A stretch of DNA of 64,000 nucleotides from assembly GCA_030525285.1 (NCBI GenBank), contig JAUNFA010000002.1:1-64000 (forward strand), read 5' to 3'. Position 1 is the stretch's first letter, and the number at the start of each line of letters is the position of its first letter. Source of the stretch: Bacillota bacterium. Lineage in GTDB: Bacteria; Bacillota; Clostridia; Peptostreptococcales; Anaerovoracaceae. The notes beneath the pieces were generated by a model. It was not told the origin of the DNA, made no database searches, and was given only the letters and a program-made list of their open reading frames with translations. Position numbers and translations under genes: made by a program. Positions 1-7,161 of the stretch are shown one piece after another.

Positions 1-55
1 TTTAAAAGAAAGGAAACATGGTGTTTTCGCTTCCATAAACATCATACAAGGTATT

Positions 56-532
56 ATGAATTACTATTTTGATAACACCAAAACTACTTCATCAAAAATC
101 ATACAGGAAGAATATTTCCCTGTTATTATCGAATTCTCAAGCGAGGAGCTTAACAACAAATTCCTAGAGTTCAACTATACCGACACAGATATGTTTGAAG
201 TCTCTGTTAACCCAGAAACTTACGAAATTAAACGTTTTTCACTTACTCTATGTAATCATTACTCTTTTGTAGATGCCATAATGGTGCTTCCAACTTATGA
301 AGAGGGAATCCTTCACATTACTGGGCCAACTACCACCGAGTGTTCTCTGTTTAACGCCAACGTATATAAGGATGGTTTAGAAATAAGGATCTCATCAGAA
401 CTTGCATCACGATACTTAAAATCAGGACAGCTAATATTTGCACTTACAGAGAACAATAAGCTGACTTCTGTGTTTATTACAGAACTTACACCAAATAACA
501 TTGATCATGTAAAAACAGAATTAACATTTTAA
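56..532 (+). CDS. Hypothetical protein, 158 aa
   Basis: I do not recognise this family. The product is a soluble, acidic protein with no signal peptide, membrane helix or cysteine cluster, and its alternating hydrophobic pattern suggests a mostly beta fold. The ATG has only a weak AAGG four bases upstream. The gene stands alone on the plus strand and ends at a good hairpin terminator (544-573), which supports it being a real transcription unit. It lies just outside or at the edge of the accessory island, so an orphan immunity-type role is possible but is only a guess from position. Confidence 0.6.
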   Translation: MNYYFDNTKTTSSKIIQEEYFPVIIEFSSEELNNKFLEFNYTDTDMFEVSVNPETYEIKRFSLTLCNHYSFVDAIMVLPTYEEGILHITGPTTTECSLFNANVYKDGLEIRISSELASRYLKSGQLIFALTENNKLTSVFITELTPNNIDHVKTELTF

Positions 533-543
533 TCCAATATAAA

Positions 544-580
544 ACGGCATAGTCGGTTCCTCGATTATGCCGTGTTTCTC
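544..580 (+). terminator. Terminator after the 158-aa gene
   Basis: ACGGCATAGTCG (544-555) pairs with CGATTATGCCGT (562-573) around a short loop, with wobble tolerance near the loop. A pyrimidine-rich tail, GTTTCTCTTTT, follows. It sits 12 bases after the stop codon of the upstream plus-strand gene. Confidence 0.7.
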
Positions 581-613
581 TTTTATGGATGATAAAATAT
601 GAGTTACAGGGCA

Positions 614-714
614 AAAGCGCTGCACTCCTGACGGTGGACCTTCTCTTCCTTTCATAGGTCTCGCGCCGTAGAGTGCCACGCGCTAAAGCGCTGCACTCCT
701 GACGGTGGACCTTC
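614..714. repeat. Two exact 30-bp direct repeats with an internal stem-loop
   Basis: The same 30 bases occur at 614-643 and 685-714, 71 bp apart, beginning AAAGCGCTGCACTCC and ending GGTGGACCTTC. Between and into the second copy, GAGTGC (671-676) pairs with GCACTC (693-698) and GCGC (680-683) pairs with GCGC (688-691), making a cruciform-like hairpin. No gene is supported here; the antisense frames across it are repetitive and lack ribosome binding sites. The repeats lie at the left edge of the restriction-modification island and may be a mobile-element end or a small structured RNA. Confidence 0.6.
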
Positions 715-733
715 CATCCAACCAACAAAAAAA

Positions 734-758
734 GGACCCAAATATGGGTCCAATTTTT
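734..758. terminator. Hairpin with A and T tracts, bidirectional terminator-like
   Basis: GGACCCA (734-740) pairs perfectly with TGGGTCC (745-751) around loop AATA. It is preceded by seven A and followed by AATTTTT, so it could terminate in either direction. It lies between the repeat pair and the minus-strand operon. Confidence 0.5.
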
Positions 759-759
759 C

Positions 760-1099
760 TTGGTTGGGGATAGGTCTCACTATCTCTTTGGTAATCGAGA
801 TTAACGCTTCGATAGCTGGCAACCGTTGAAATTAGCGGGTTTCGCAATGTCAATGTTAGTAATGAGTTTGTAATTGAATAGTTCCCATGTCGTCTCACAC
901 TTTTGATTATTAAAACTCAATCTTCTTCTTTTCGAACAGGCTCAATTCTTATGATTTCAAGTTTCAAATCAGTTCGTTATTGAACTGTTTTGCCTCTTTG
1001 ATTTCATTTTATAAAGATGCGTCAAATGTGCGTCAGGTGCAACATGTTTCCCTTTGAAAATGCAGCTACATCTTTGATAGTTGAAACCCATCGTCACCG
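760..1099. other. Gene-free stretch at the left side of the island
   Basis: No reading frame here has convincing start signals or family resemblance. Antisense translation gives short pieces broken by stops, for example one resembling the degenerate tail of a mobile-element gene. The only clear structure is the pair of 11-bp-spaced TGCGTCA repeats at 1018-1035. It is probably recombination debris downstream of the membrane protein gene. Confidence 0.4.
1018..1035. repeat. Two TGCGTCA direct repeats, 11-bp period
   Basis: TGCGTCA occurs at 1018-1024 and 1029-1035, exactly one helical turn apart (units TGCGTCAAATG and TGCGTCAGGTG). The opposite end of the island has a different repeat with the same 11-bp period (7162-7191). 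Arm-type binding sites of a recombinase are a plausible reading. Confidence 0.5.
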
Positions 1100-1660
1100 T
1101 TACTGTGCTTCACTCTTTTTCGCTTCAATTCTTTTAATAACAGATTTTACTCTCTTAGATACATATGAAGTTTGTTTAACATAGGAAAACGAAAAGAGCA
1201 AAATTAACAAAAGCAAAATAACCCATTCTATATTATCTTGAAAAAAAGTAACATTGGCTCCTACGCAAATCTCATTAATTACAATACATATTTTTAATAC
1301 AAAAATACAAATAAAACACGATAGCAGTGTTCTATATGTATTATTTGTTTCTGACAAGGTGGCAACTAAAGGCTCTTCTTTACTGGCCCTTCCATAATCC
1401 GAATACGAAGAAAACTGTAGCAAAGGATTTTTTCTGATTTTTATTTTCTTCATTATTGGCTCAATTACTATCGAACCAACTCTACTTATAACAATTCCTA
1501 CAAAGTAATAAATCACCAAATTTTCAATCCAATTATCCGACACAACAACAATACCAAGCATCGTTTTTAATAAATAGCAGAACAAAATGCCTGGAAATAG
1601 GTTGTTGAATAAATTATAGGATGATATTCTTTCTACTATTGGTTTTATTAATTCTTCCAC
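1100..1660 (-). CDS. Four-helix membrane protein paired with the metallo-hydrolase
   Basis: A 186-aa protein with four predicted membrane helices, roughly residues 20-40, 45-66, 105-125 and 140-160. A polar, basic loop of about 35 residues lies between helices 2 and 3, and the C-terminus is strongly basic (KRVKSVIKRIEAKK). Near the N-terminus it has the motif YNLFNNLFPG just before helix 1. The start is GTG at 1660 with AGAGGT upstream. It is the last gene of the minus-strand operon, 16 bases after the metallo-hydrolase. I do not recognise a named family. Pairing of a small multi-helix membrane protein with an enzyme inside a restriction operon is typical of defence modules; that role is inference. 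Confidence 0.75.
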   Translation of the reverse strand: MEELIKPIVERISSYNLFNNLFPGILFCYLLKTMLGIVVVSDNWIENLVIYYFVGIVISRVGSIVIEPIMKKIKIRKNPLLQFSSYSDYGRASKEEPLVATLSETNNTYRTLLSCFICIFVLKICIVINEICVGANVTFFQDNIEWVILLLLILLFSFSYVKQTSYVSKRVKSVIKRIEAKKSEAQ

Positions 1661-1675
1661 AACAATTACCTCTTG

Positions 1676-2638
1676 TTAGATTGTCATTATATACCAACCG
1701 CAATACTTTTCATCATAAAAAGCATCTGTATTACGCTTCTTCGCATATGTTTCATAAGTTACATACACATCCATTCCTGAACTACCATTAGTATTAACAA
1801 TAACACAATTGGCCTGATTATTTGTAATGTGATCTAAGCCTCTATCGTTCCATGAAGAATAATCAAGATATTGACTCTTAGCATTTCCAAATAGTGTTAA
1901 CGTAGGATTCAGGGTGTCTAAGTAGTCATCATTTCCACCAGTTTTACGACCATGATGTGGTGCTATTAGAAGATCAATATCACTTACATCTTCCTTATAG
2001 TTTTCTAAAATATAATCCCATGTTTTTTCTGCTGAATCGCCAGCAAAAATGATTTTCTTGTTGTCTCCAGTTCTATACAAAATTACATATGAACAATCGT
2101 TATACTCTCCAGTGTCATTTGCTTCATTAACCAGTTCTAATGTTGGTGCAAGCAAATACAATCCGTCTGCACCAGATTTTCCATCTTCTGTTTGGTTATA
2201 GTACTTTCCTTTCTGGCCTGCATATAAATTCAAAACCTTGGTAGACGACACTGATGTTCTAATCTCTTGATAAAACTCCCAATCTGCTTTATCATACTTT
2301 CCCCAATCAGATTTTTCATCCATAACCTTTGTGTTTGCTGTATCCCAGAAATTCAAAACATCATATGTTTCAAATAGATTTTTAATACCATCCATATGAT
2401 CCATATCTGGATGAGTTAAGATAAAACGAAAAATGGTATTTACATTTCTATCTTTTAAATACTCTATCGGATTCACAGGATACTTTCTTTGATTGTGATT
2501 TCCTGATAATGACGAACTTTCAAATACCTCCTTCACTTTTCCTCCATTAGATATATCAATAATTGTGTTATGTTCCAAAGGATGCTTTATCCAGATACAA
2601 TCACCCTCATTTACATTTAAAAAATGTACTATCCCCAT
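1676..2638 (-). CDS. ComEC-like metallo-beta-lactamase-fold hydrolase
   Basis: About 320 aa, starting at the ATG at 2638, which has AGAGG eight bases upstream; a GTG three codons earlier overlaps that site. The N-terminus has GDCIWIKHP, as in ComEC/Rec2-type MBL domains. The metal-binding core is THPDMDHMDG (near residues 75-84), followed by FAGDS (near 198-202) and IAPHHGRKTGG (near 226-236). This set is the HxDxDH, Asp and His-His ligand pattern of MBL hydrolases. There is no membrane segment, so it is the soluble catalytic part only. Many ComEC-type MBL domains are thought to be nucleases. It lies 20 bases after the methyltransferase stop and 16 bases before the membrane protein, so all are likely co-expressed. 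Confidence 0.85.
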   Translation of the reverse strand: MGIVHFLNVNEGDCIWIKHPLEHNTIIDISNGGKVKEVFESSSLSGNHNQRKYPVNPIEYLKDRNVNTIFRFILTHPDMDHMDGIKNLFETYDVLNFWDTANTKVMDEKSDWGKYDKADWEFYQEIRTSVSSTKVLNLYAGQKGKYYNQTEDGKSGADGLYLLAPTLELVNEANDTGEYNDCSYVILYRTGDNKKIIFAGDSAEKTWDYILENYKEDVSDIDLLIAPHHGRKTGGNDDYLDTLNPTLTLFGNAKSQYLDYSSWNDRGLDHITNNQANCVIVNTNGSSGMDVYVTYETYAKKRNTDAFYDEKYCGWYIMTI

Positions 2639-2658
2639 ATCAATCACCTCTTACCTTT

Positions 2659-3408
2659 TTACTTTCTAAACACAAACAAATACTCATGTCCAATTAACAG
2701 AAAATTATATTTAACACTATTGGTTTTCCAATATCCTGTTGCTCGGCAGTTATGCTGTTCTTTGATAATCAGTTCTTTAAGTCTGAAACCGGCATCCTGG
2801 AATATTTTCATCACATCAAAAGACATAGGTATCATATGCCCTTTCTGTCGGGTATCACCCATGAGCACCGCAGAGAACTTGTCCTTTTTCAAGACACGAT
2901 AGCTTTCCGCAGCAACCTTTTTCATTTCTTCCAAAAAGTCTTTTACCTTTAAATGAGATAAGTCTTCTTCTATATCCTCACTATATTGAATTATGTCAGC
3001 ATAAGGTGGATGTGTGCATATCAAATCGATACTTTCATCCTCTATAAAGTCTAGATTTCTTGCATCACCTTTACATAGCTGGACTTCTCCGTTAGCCCCT
3101 TCATGCTCAAAATCTATTTTTTCTATGCATCTTTCCAATGCGACATCATTTACATCAACACCTATAATATTTCTGTTCAAAAGTTTTGCTTCGACCAAAG
3201 TAGTACCGCCCCCAACGAATTGATCCAGCACCATATCGTTTTCCTTTGAATATCTTAACATGATGTTTCTCGGAATGTATGGAGACCAGTTGCCTCTCCA
3301 CTTCGCATCATGGGTTGCCCAATCTCCTCTGTTAGGAAAACTCCATACAGTTGTCATTTCTAATTCAAAATCATCAGGTTCCCACTTCGTTATCTTCTTT
3401 TTTGCCAT
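2659..3408 (-). CDS. Amino-methyltransferase (N6-adenine or N4-cytosine), second enzyme of the R-M operon
   Basis: The 249-aa product has a SAM-binding motif I, LDQFVGGGTT (residues 61-70), with VDVN at 84-87. A catalytic tetrapeptide follows in the order I then IV, written HPPY (133-136) rather than the usual NPPY, DPPY or SPPY. The N-terminal 50 residues carry a tract (SFPNRGDW, WRGNWSPYIPRN) seen in TRM11-like/COG1041-type DNA methylases. Its start overlaps the endonuclease stop as TAATG, implying coupled translation. DpnII systems usually have a second methyltransferase, but this one does not look like DpnA. It may protect GATC or a different site. Confidence 0.8.
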   Translation of the reverse strand: MAKKKITKWEPDDFELEMTTVWSFPNRGDWATHDAKWRGNWSPYIPRNIMLRYSKENDMVLDQFVGGGTTLVEAKLLNRNIIGVDVNDVALERCIEKIDFEHEGANGEVQLCKGDARNLDFIEDESIDLICTHPPYADIIQYSEDIEEDLSHLKVKDFLEEMKKVAAESYRVLKKDKFSAVLMGDTRQKGHMIPMSFDVMKIFQDAGFRLKELIIKEQHNCRATGYWKTNSVKYNFLLIGHEYLFVFRK

Positions 3409-4277
3409 TAAATAAAAATCCTTTCCATTATCCCGTTTTCCATATCATCAATGCTGTAGATATAATCCATTACATCGAATGTTTCTCTTAAGTTACCCCT
3501 GGCACTTCTCCAGGCCGTTCCATCTGTAAACCACACAAATGTAAATCCATCAACAGTATCAGCTTCCTGTGAAAGCATTTTGTAGCTTCGTGCAGTTTCA
3601 TTTAATTTAGAACCGCCTCCGGTTCCACCGTAAAAGTTTGTCTCGATCGCATATATCATGTTGTCTGTTTTGACAACGAAATCAAATCGTTTTCTTGCTT
3701 TTCCATGGTTTGATAATGCAGATAAATCTATGTTCCACTTCTTTTCTACATCAGCTAGATACATTTCCTTAAAATAATTTTCTTCTCTCACAAATCCAGC
3801 TTTCACTATGTAGCTTTCCACCAAGTCTTCCATCTGATGTCCACCTCTATTTTTGCGTCCATTAGAATCAAGACCTGTTTCAACCCCAAGAGCATAATCT
3901 ATCAAATTATTTACAATATGATTTGCCAGCAGATCAAACAAGCCTGTCTCTCTCATGAAGTACTTATACTGTTCCATCGAACAACTTGGCTCATTAAATT
4001 TGTAAATAAAGGCACCTGCTTCGTCCTGTGCATATATTTCATTGCCTCTAACAGCCAAAAGAAGCGGAATGCATTTTAATGTTTCCGGATACTTTTCAAT
4101 TATTTTCTCAAAATCATCTTCAATATTCCTAGATCCAATTAATGAATTCAAAATGTTTAATTCGATCTTGTATTTCTCGACATTTTCAACGACTTTATCA
4201 AAATTCACATAGTAGTCATATCTTGAAATACTAAGGCGAAATTTACTCAGCCAACTGTCAAAATCTCTTTTGTTCAT
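3408..4277 (-). CDS. dpnII: DpnII/MboI-family type II restriction endonuclease (GATC)
   Basis: The 289-aa protein resembles R.DpnII along its length. It shares the N-terminal FDSWLSKF region, the NILNSLIGSRNIEDDF block (41-56), GLDSNGRKNRGG (135-146), and the PD-(D/E)xK-like core RFDFVVK then AIETNFY (D199, E212) followed by GSKLNETARSYK. Enzymes of this family cut unmethylated GATC. It is one base downstream of the 176-aa gene and overlaps the next methyltransferase by one base. GAGGA lies upstream of the ATG. The catalytic region appears intact. Confidence 0.92.
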   Translation of the reverse strand: MNKRDFDSWLSKFRLSISRYDYYVNFDKVVENVEKYKIELNILNSLIGSRNIEDDFEKIIEKYPETLKCIPLLLAVRGNEIYAQDEAGAFIYKFNEPSCSMEQYKYFMRETGLFDLLANHIVNNLIDYALGVETGLDSNGRKNRGGHQMEDLVESYIVKAGFVREENYFKEMYLADVEKKWNIDLSALSNHGKARKRFDFVVKTDNMIYAIETNFYGGTGGGSKLNETARSYKMLSQEADTVDGFTFVWFTDGTAWRSARGNLRETFDVMDYIYSIDDMENGIMERIFI

Positions 4278-4278
4278 A

Positions 4279-4809
4279 TCATCTTCCTCTAAATCCTGCG
4301 GTGGATACTATCTTGAAAATATCTCTATCCACCTCTAATAACTGTTCAATAATACTTCCGAACATGTATGCATCTGCACGGTTTGTTTTTTCCTGCACCG
4401 CTAATAGTTCCATCAACACATACAGAAATTCTACATCATACTCCCCATAAACGTTTAATTCTTCATAGTCTTCAATTCTTACAACGCGCTCCCCACGTAT
4501 TATCAGTTCTTTCAGGGTATCATAGTCGTTGTTATCGAGAGGAGTACAACGATTCCAACAAATATGAATCATATGGAGGAATCGTTTCGTCAGTTCTTCG
4601 TTCCCTTGCATCTTCATAAGCACATCAACTACCCAATGGATATGCTTAGGAGTTCTAATTCGGCTTCCATCTTTTTTATACTTTATTACAATATCGAACT
4701 CCGATAAATTACCTTGGAACACGAATATTTCATAGCGTTCGAATTCAAACTCTATTATTGCTTGTTTAGTACCATTTTCGATAAGGTGCTGTCCTCTTCT
4801 TATTTCCAT
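4279..4809 (-). CDS. Unknown 176-aa protein inside the DpnII operon
   Basis: I cannot assign a family. The protein is soluble and highly charged. An N-terminal beta-rich half (residues 1-55, with a basic KYKKDGSRIRTPKH tract) precedes a mainly helical acidic C-terminal half. AGGAG upstream of the ATG is good. It lies ten bases after the dam stop and one base before the endonuclease start, so it is made with the restriction system. A control protein, an endonuclease partner or a factor limiting self-restriction are all possible. No helix-turn-helix is evident. Confidence 0.7.
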   Translation of the reverse strand: MEIRRGQHLIENGTKQAIIEFEFERYEIFVFQGNLSEFDIVIKYKKDGSRIRTPKHIHWVVDVLMKMQGNEELTKRFLHMIHICWNRCTPLDNNDYDTLKELIIRGERVVRIEDYEELNVYGEYDVEFLYVLMELLAVQEKTNRADAYMFGSIIEQLLEVDRDIFKIVSTAGFRGR

Positions 4810-4818
4810 AAACTTCTC

Positions 4819-5886
4819 CTAACAATTTGTAATAAGCAATTCGTTTATTTTTCCTCTTGACTTTGCTTTACTGTTTATCATTCGGTTGGCTGTTACTCTT
4901 GCAACGTTCAGATACGAGTATATGTTGTCAAAGAAGTCATCTTTTGAATCCACATTTTTAGGATCCGAATTGCTGACAACAACTTTTGCACCCTTCTCAT
5001 CCAGTCGTTTAACAAATTCGGCCAGTTCTTTCTGCTCATTGTCTCCAAATCCATTTTCCGTATATGAAGTAAAACTGGAGGTATCCGTTAACGGTCTGTA
5101 TGGAGGGTCAAAATATGCAAAGGTTCTGCTATCTATGAAGTCATAAGAACTCTTATAATCTCCACAGGAAATCCTTACTTTCTGCAGCTTCTGCGATACA
5201 TTACGCAGATTTGATTCATCACAAATCAAAGGATTCTTGTATGAACCCATAGGTACATTAAATTCACCTTTCCTGTTTACCCTATACAGACCATTAAAGC
5301 ATGTCTTATTTAAGAAAATCATTAACGCTGCCTTTGTCAGATTGCTTGACTCATCATATGATACTTTTATAGTGTTAAACAGGTTCCTCTGCTCAAGATA
5401 ATATTCCTTTCTTGATTCATTATCGCGAGGAATAAATTCTTCCTGCATTGTTTGGAGTAGTGAAATCAATTCTTCAGGATAAGCCTTTACACATCTGTAT
5501 GCATTTATTAGATCCTCATTAATATCATTAATAAAGACCTCTTTTAAATCATACTTATCCAATATATCAAACAGAACTGCGCCACCTCCCACAAAAGGTT
5601 CAGCATATTTGTTTATATTTTCATCAAATGGATAGTGCTGCTGAATTTCTGATAGCAGTTGTCCTTTTCCCCCTGCCCATTTTAAAAATGGCTTTGCCTT
5701 ACTGCTTGGTTTTTCTTCATAGCGCAAAGCTCTTCCATCTTCCGGTTTTTCAGCATTGTTAGGAATTACCCACATATTGCCTAGCATTGTTGCTTCAGCT
5801 ACTCTGCCTTCTGAGCAAAGCACCGCAACTCTCCTCTGGGAAATCCCCCATTTTTCTGCTACCTCTTTAGCTGTCAAGTACTCCAT
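4819..5886 (-). CDS. dam: Dam-type adenine methyltransferase with N-terminal HTH domain
   Basis: The 355-aa protein has two parts. Residues 1-45 form an excisionase/MerR-like helix-turn-helix (LTAKEVAEKWGISQRRVAVL, then MWVIP at 39-43). After a linker, residues 65-355 are a D12-class alpha methyltransferase: FLKWAGGK (67-74), EPFVGGG (96-102), NKTCFNGLYRVNRKGEFN (193-210) and DPPYRPL (260-266). Such enzymes make GmATC and protect against DpnII-type cutting. The fused HTH may let the methylase regulate its own operon. It is the first gene of the operon, with AAGGAGG before the ATG and a good promoter at 5910-5938. Confidence 0.92.
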   Translation of the reverse strand: MEYLTAKEVAEKWGISQRRVAVLCSEGRVAEATMLGNMWVIPNNAEKPEDGRALRYEEKPSSKAKPFLKWAGGKGQLLSEIQQHYPFDENINKYAEPFVGGGAVLFDILDKYDLKEVFINDINEDLINAYRCVKAYPEELISLLQTMQEEFIPRDNESRKEYYLEQRNLFNTIKVSYDESSNLTKAALMIFLNKTCFNGLYRVNRKGEFNVPMGSYKNPLICDESNLRNVSQKLQKVRISCGDYKSSYDFIDSRTFAYFDPPYRPLTDTSSFTSYTENGFGDNEQKELAEFVKRLDEKGAKVVVSNSDPKNVDSKDDFFDNIYSYLNVARVTANRMINSKAKSRGKINELLITNC

Positions 5887-5899
5887 GGTTACCTCCTTA

Positions 5900-5938
5900 A
5901 TTCGAATACATTATATTCTATATCGCGAATAATAGCAA
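5900..5938 (-). promoter_or_regulatory. Promoter of the dam-dpnII operon with overlapping palindromes
   Basis: On the minus strand, TTGCTA (5933-5938) and TATAAT (5910-5915) are 17 bases apart. An ATTCGAAT palindrome (5900-5907) lies just downstream, and ATTCGCGAT (5921-5929) sits in the spacer, so ATTCG/CGAAT half-sites flank the -10 box. These are candidate operators for the HTH domain of the first gene. Confidence 0.65.
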
Positions 5939-5975
5939 TATCATTTTGCATTTCCCATCATTTTATGTTTTTAAA

Positions 5976-6112
5976 CTATTTGCACAGCTTTATCAATAAC
6001 TCATCCACTGCATCTATATATCTGCCTTCCCTGATGAGCTGATTTCTCAGTTCATCAGGGCGTTTATTATGATTCCTACTTCATATTCATCAAATCTATA
6101 TTTTGTTTTCAT
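5976..6112 (-). pseudogene. Frameshifted micro-gene of about 45 aa
   Basis: Reading minus from ATG at 6112 gives MKTKYRFDEYEVGIIINAL. After a one-base slip at the CTGATGAAC region, reading continues as ELRNQLIREG and then AVDELLIKLCK before a stop at 5976-5978. The total is one base short of 46 codons, so a single deletion best explains it. The two halves together look like the small charged proteins common next to integrases in clostridial mobile elements; that link is from memory. The slip lies in a strong 14-bp hairpin (6029-6060). Confidence 0.55.
6029..6060. repeat. Strong inverted repeat at the frameshift
   Basis: CCCTGATGAGCTGA (6029-6042) pairs with TCAGTTCATCAGGG (6047-6060), with one G-T wobble and a four-base loop TTTC (GAAA on the minus strand). 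The downstream tract is CGTTTATT, so terminator function is weak at best. It lies inside the broken micro-gene and upstream of the truncated recombinase. Confidence 0.6.
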
Positions 6113-6148
6113 GTTATCTATCGCTCCCACTCTTTTTCCCTAAAGACC

Positions 6149-6790
6149 ATGAAGAACCTCTTCGGCCTCATGTGGGATTATGCTGTTATCCACGAAATAA
6201 TTACTCCGGACAAACGGGAATTAATCAGATACCTTGATATCAGTAAGCCAGGGAATCCTAACAAGATGGATAGGAAACCGTTTTCCCACAAAGAAATCTC
6301 TAAACTCTGGGATATGCAGAAAGCTAATCCATATTTTTCTGTCGCGTTGATTATGATCTATACCGGAGTAAGAATTGGTGAACTTCTGAATCTAAAAAAA
6401 GAGGACGTACACATGGAAGAACGTTGGTTTCAGATCAGAGCTGTCAAAACTGCAGCAGGTATCAGAGAGGTGCCAATTGCCGAGAAGATTGTACCTCTCA
6501 TGGAGTATTGGATCAGCCGACCATGCGAATATCTAATCTGTTCCCAATCGGACGCACATCTATCTTATTACACCTTCCGTGACACATATTGGACTCCTAT
6601 TATGAATGCTATAAGTATGAAGCACAGACCACACGATACGAGGCATAGCTGCATCAGCCTTCTGACCGAAGCCGGTGTTGACGAGAGAATTATCAGGAAG
6701 ATTGTTGGTCATAAAGGTCAAGGTGTAACCGAAACAGTATACACACATTTTGAGTTCCCTATTAAGCTTGAAGCAATCAATAAAATTTAG
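6149..6790 (+). pseudogene. Tyrosine recombinase, N-terminally truncated (catalytic domain only)
   Basis: The 213-aa frame holds a complete catalytic domain: TGVRIGELL (first Arg), AVKTAAGIREVPI (Lys beta-hairpin), HDTRHSCISLL (His-x-x-Arg), VGHKGQG (second His) and the nucleophile in VYTHF. Full-length relatives have about 150 more residues for SAM-like core-binding and arm-binding domains. Here only a helix resembling the end of the core-binding domain remains (MKNLFGLMWDYAV). The upstream frame is open for some distance but does not resemble an integrase. The start ATG has no clear ribosome binding site. It is most likely a decaying element integrase; activity as a short recombinase is less likely. 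Confidence 0.75.
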
Positions 6791-6799
6791 GAGGTTAAG

Positions 6800-6973
6800 A
6801 TGGACAGGAAATCATATAAACAGAATTTTTACCGGGAACACTACGAGCGGATCTATATGGCAGTACCAAAGGGAATGAAGCAAACCATCAGAGAACAGGC
6901 ATCTGCTAAAGGTATGTCAGTAAATGCTTATCTACTATATCTCGTCAGACAAGACCGGGAAGGTGAAATTTGA
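6800..6973 (+). CDS. Small RHH-type DNA-binding protein, 57 aa
   Basis: ATG at 6800 follows AGGAGG by five bases, the best ribosome binding site in this area. The product begins MDRKSYKQNFYREHYERI, then has IYMAVPKGMKQTIREQA followed by GMSVNAYLLYLVRQD. That is the beta strand, helix, turn, helix layout of Arc/MetJ ribbon-helix-helix repressors, with the typical S-x-N-x-Y-L second helix. Length and position right after a recombinase match regulators carried on mobile elements. The gene starts nine bases after the recombinase stop and is probably co-transcribed with it. Confidence 0.75.
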   Translation: MDRKSYKQNFYREHYERIYMAVPKGMKQTIREQASAKGMSVNAYLLYLVRQDREGEI

Positions 6974-6977
6974 TAGG

Positions 6978-7160
6978 ATGCAGGTAGCAGATCGGAATCG
7001 ATCCATGGTATCCAGTATCTCCGGTAACGTCTACGATGGTTATGACATTACTTTTACCGGTGGTCACACTGGTCACTGCAGAACCAAGAAAGACGTTAGA
7101 AATTACATTACGAAATATTGTTCAATCTTAAGATTGTCTTGCGCAAGACAGAAAAAATAA
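6978..7160 (+). CDS. Possible small element-borne protein, 60 aa
   Basis: An ATG at 6978, four bases after the RHH stop, opens a 60-codon frame ending at 7160. The middle reads YDGYDITFTGGHTGHC followed by TKKDVRNYITKY, a strand-turn-strand-helix pattern that looks protein-like. The ribosome binding site is poor (GATAGG), although coupling to the preceding gene is possible. It has two His and two Cys but no standard zinc motif. I treat it as a hypothetical protein of the same mobile remnant. Confidence 0.4.
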   Translation: MQVADRNRSMVSSISGNVYDGYDITFTGGHTGHCRTKKDVRNYITKYCSILRLSCARQKK

Positions 7161-7161
7161 T

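Noticed and set aside
18-38. Six-codon leader peptide (ATG GTG TTT TCG CTT CCA TAA) with AAGG before it
   Set aside because: Too short to judge, no attenuator structure follows, and composition shows no regulatory codon run.
486-898. Minus-strand frames of 71 and 80 codons across the repeat region
   Set aside because: They share residues only because they read the 30-bp repeats. They lack ribosome binding sites and run antisense to or across terminators.
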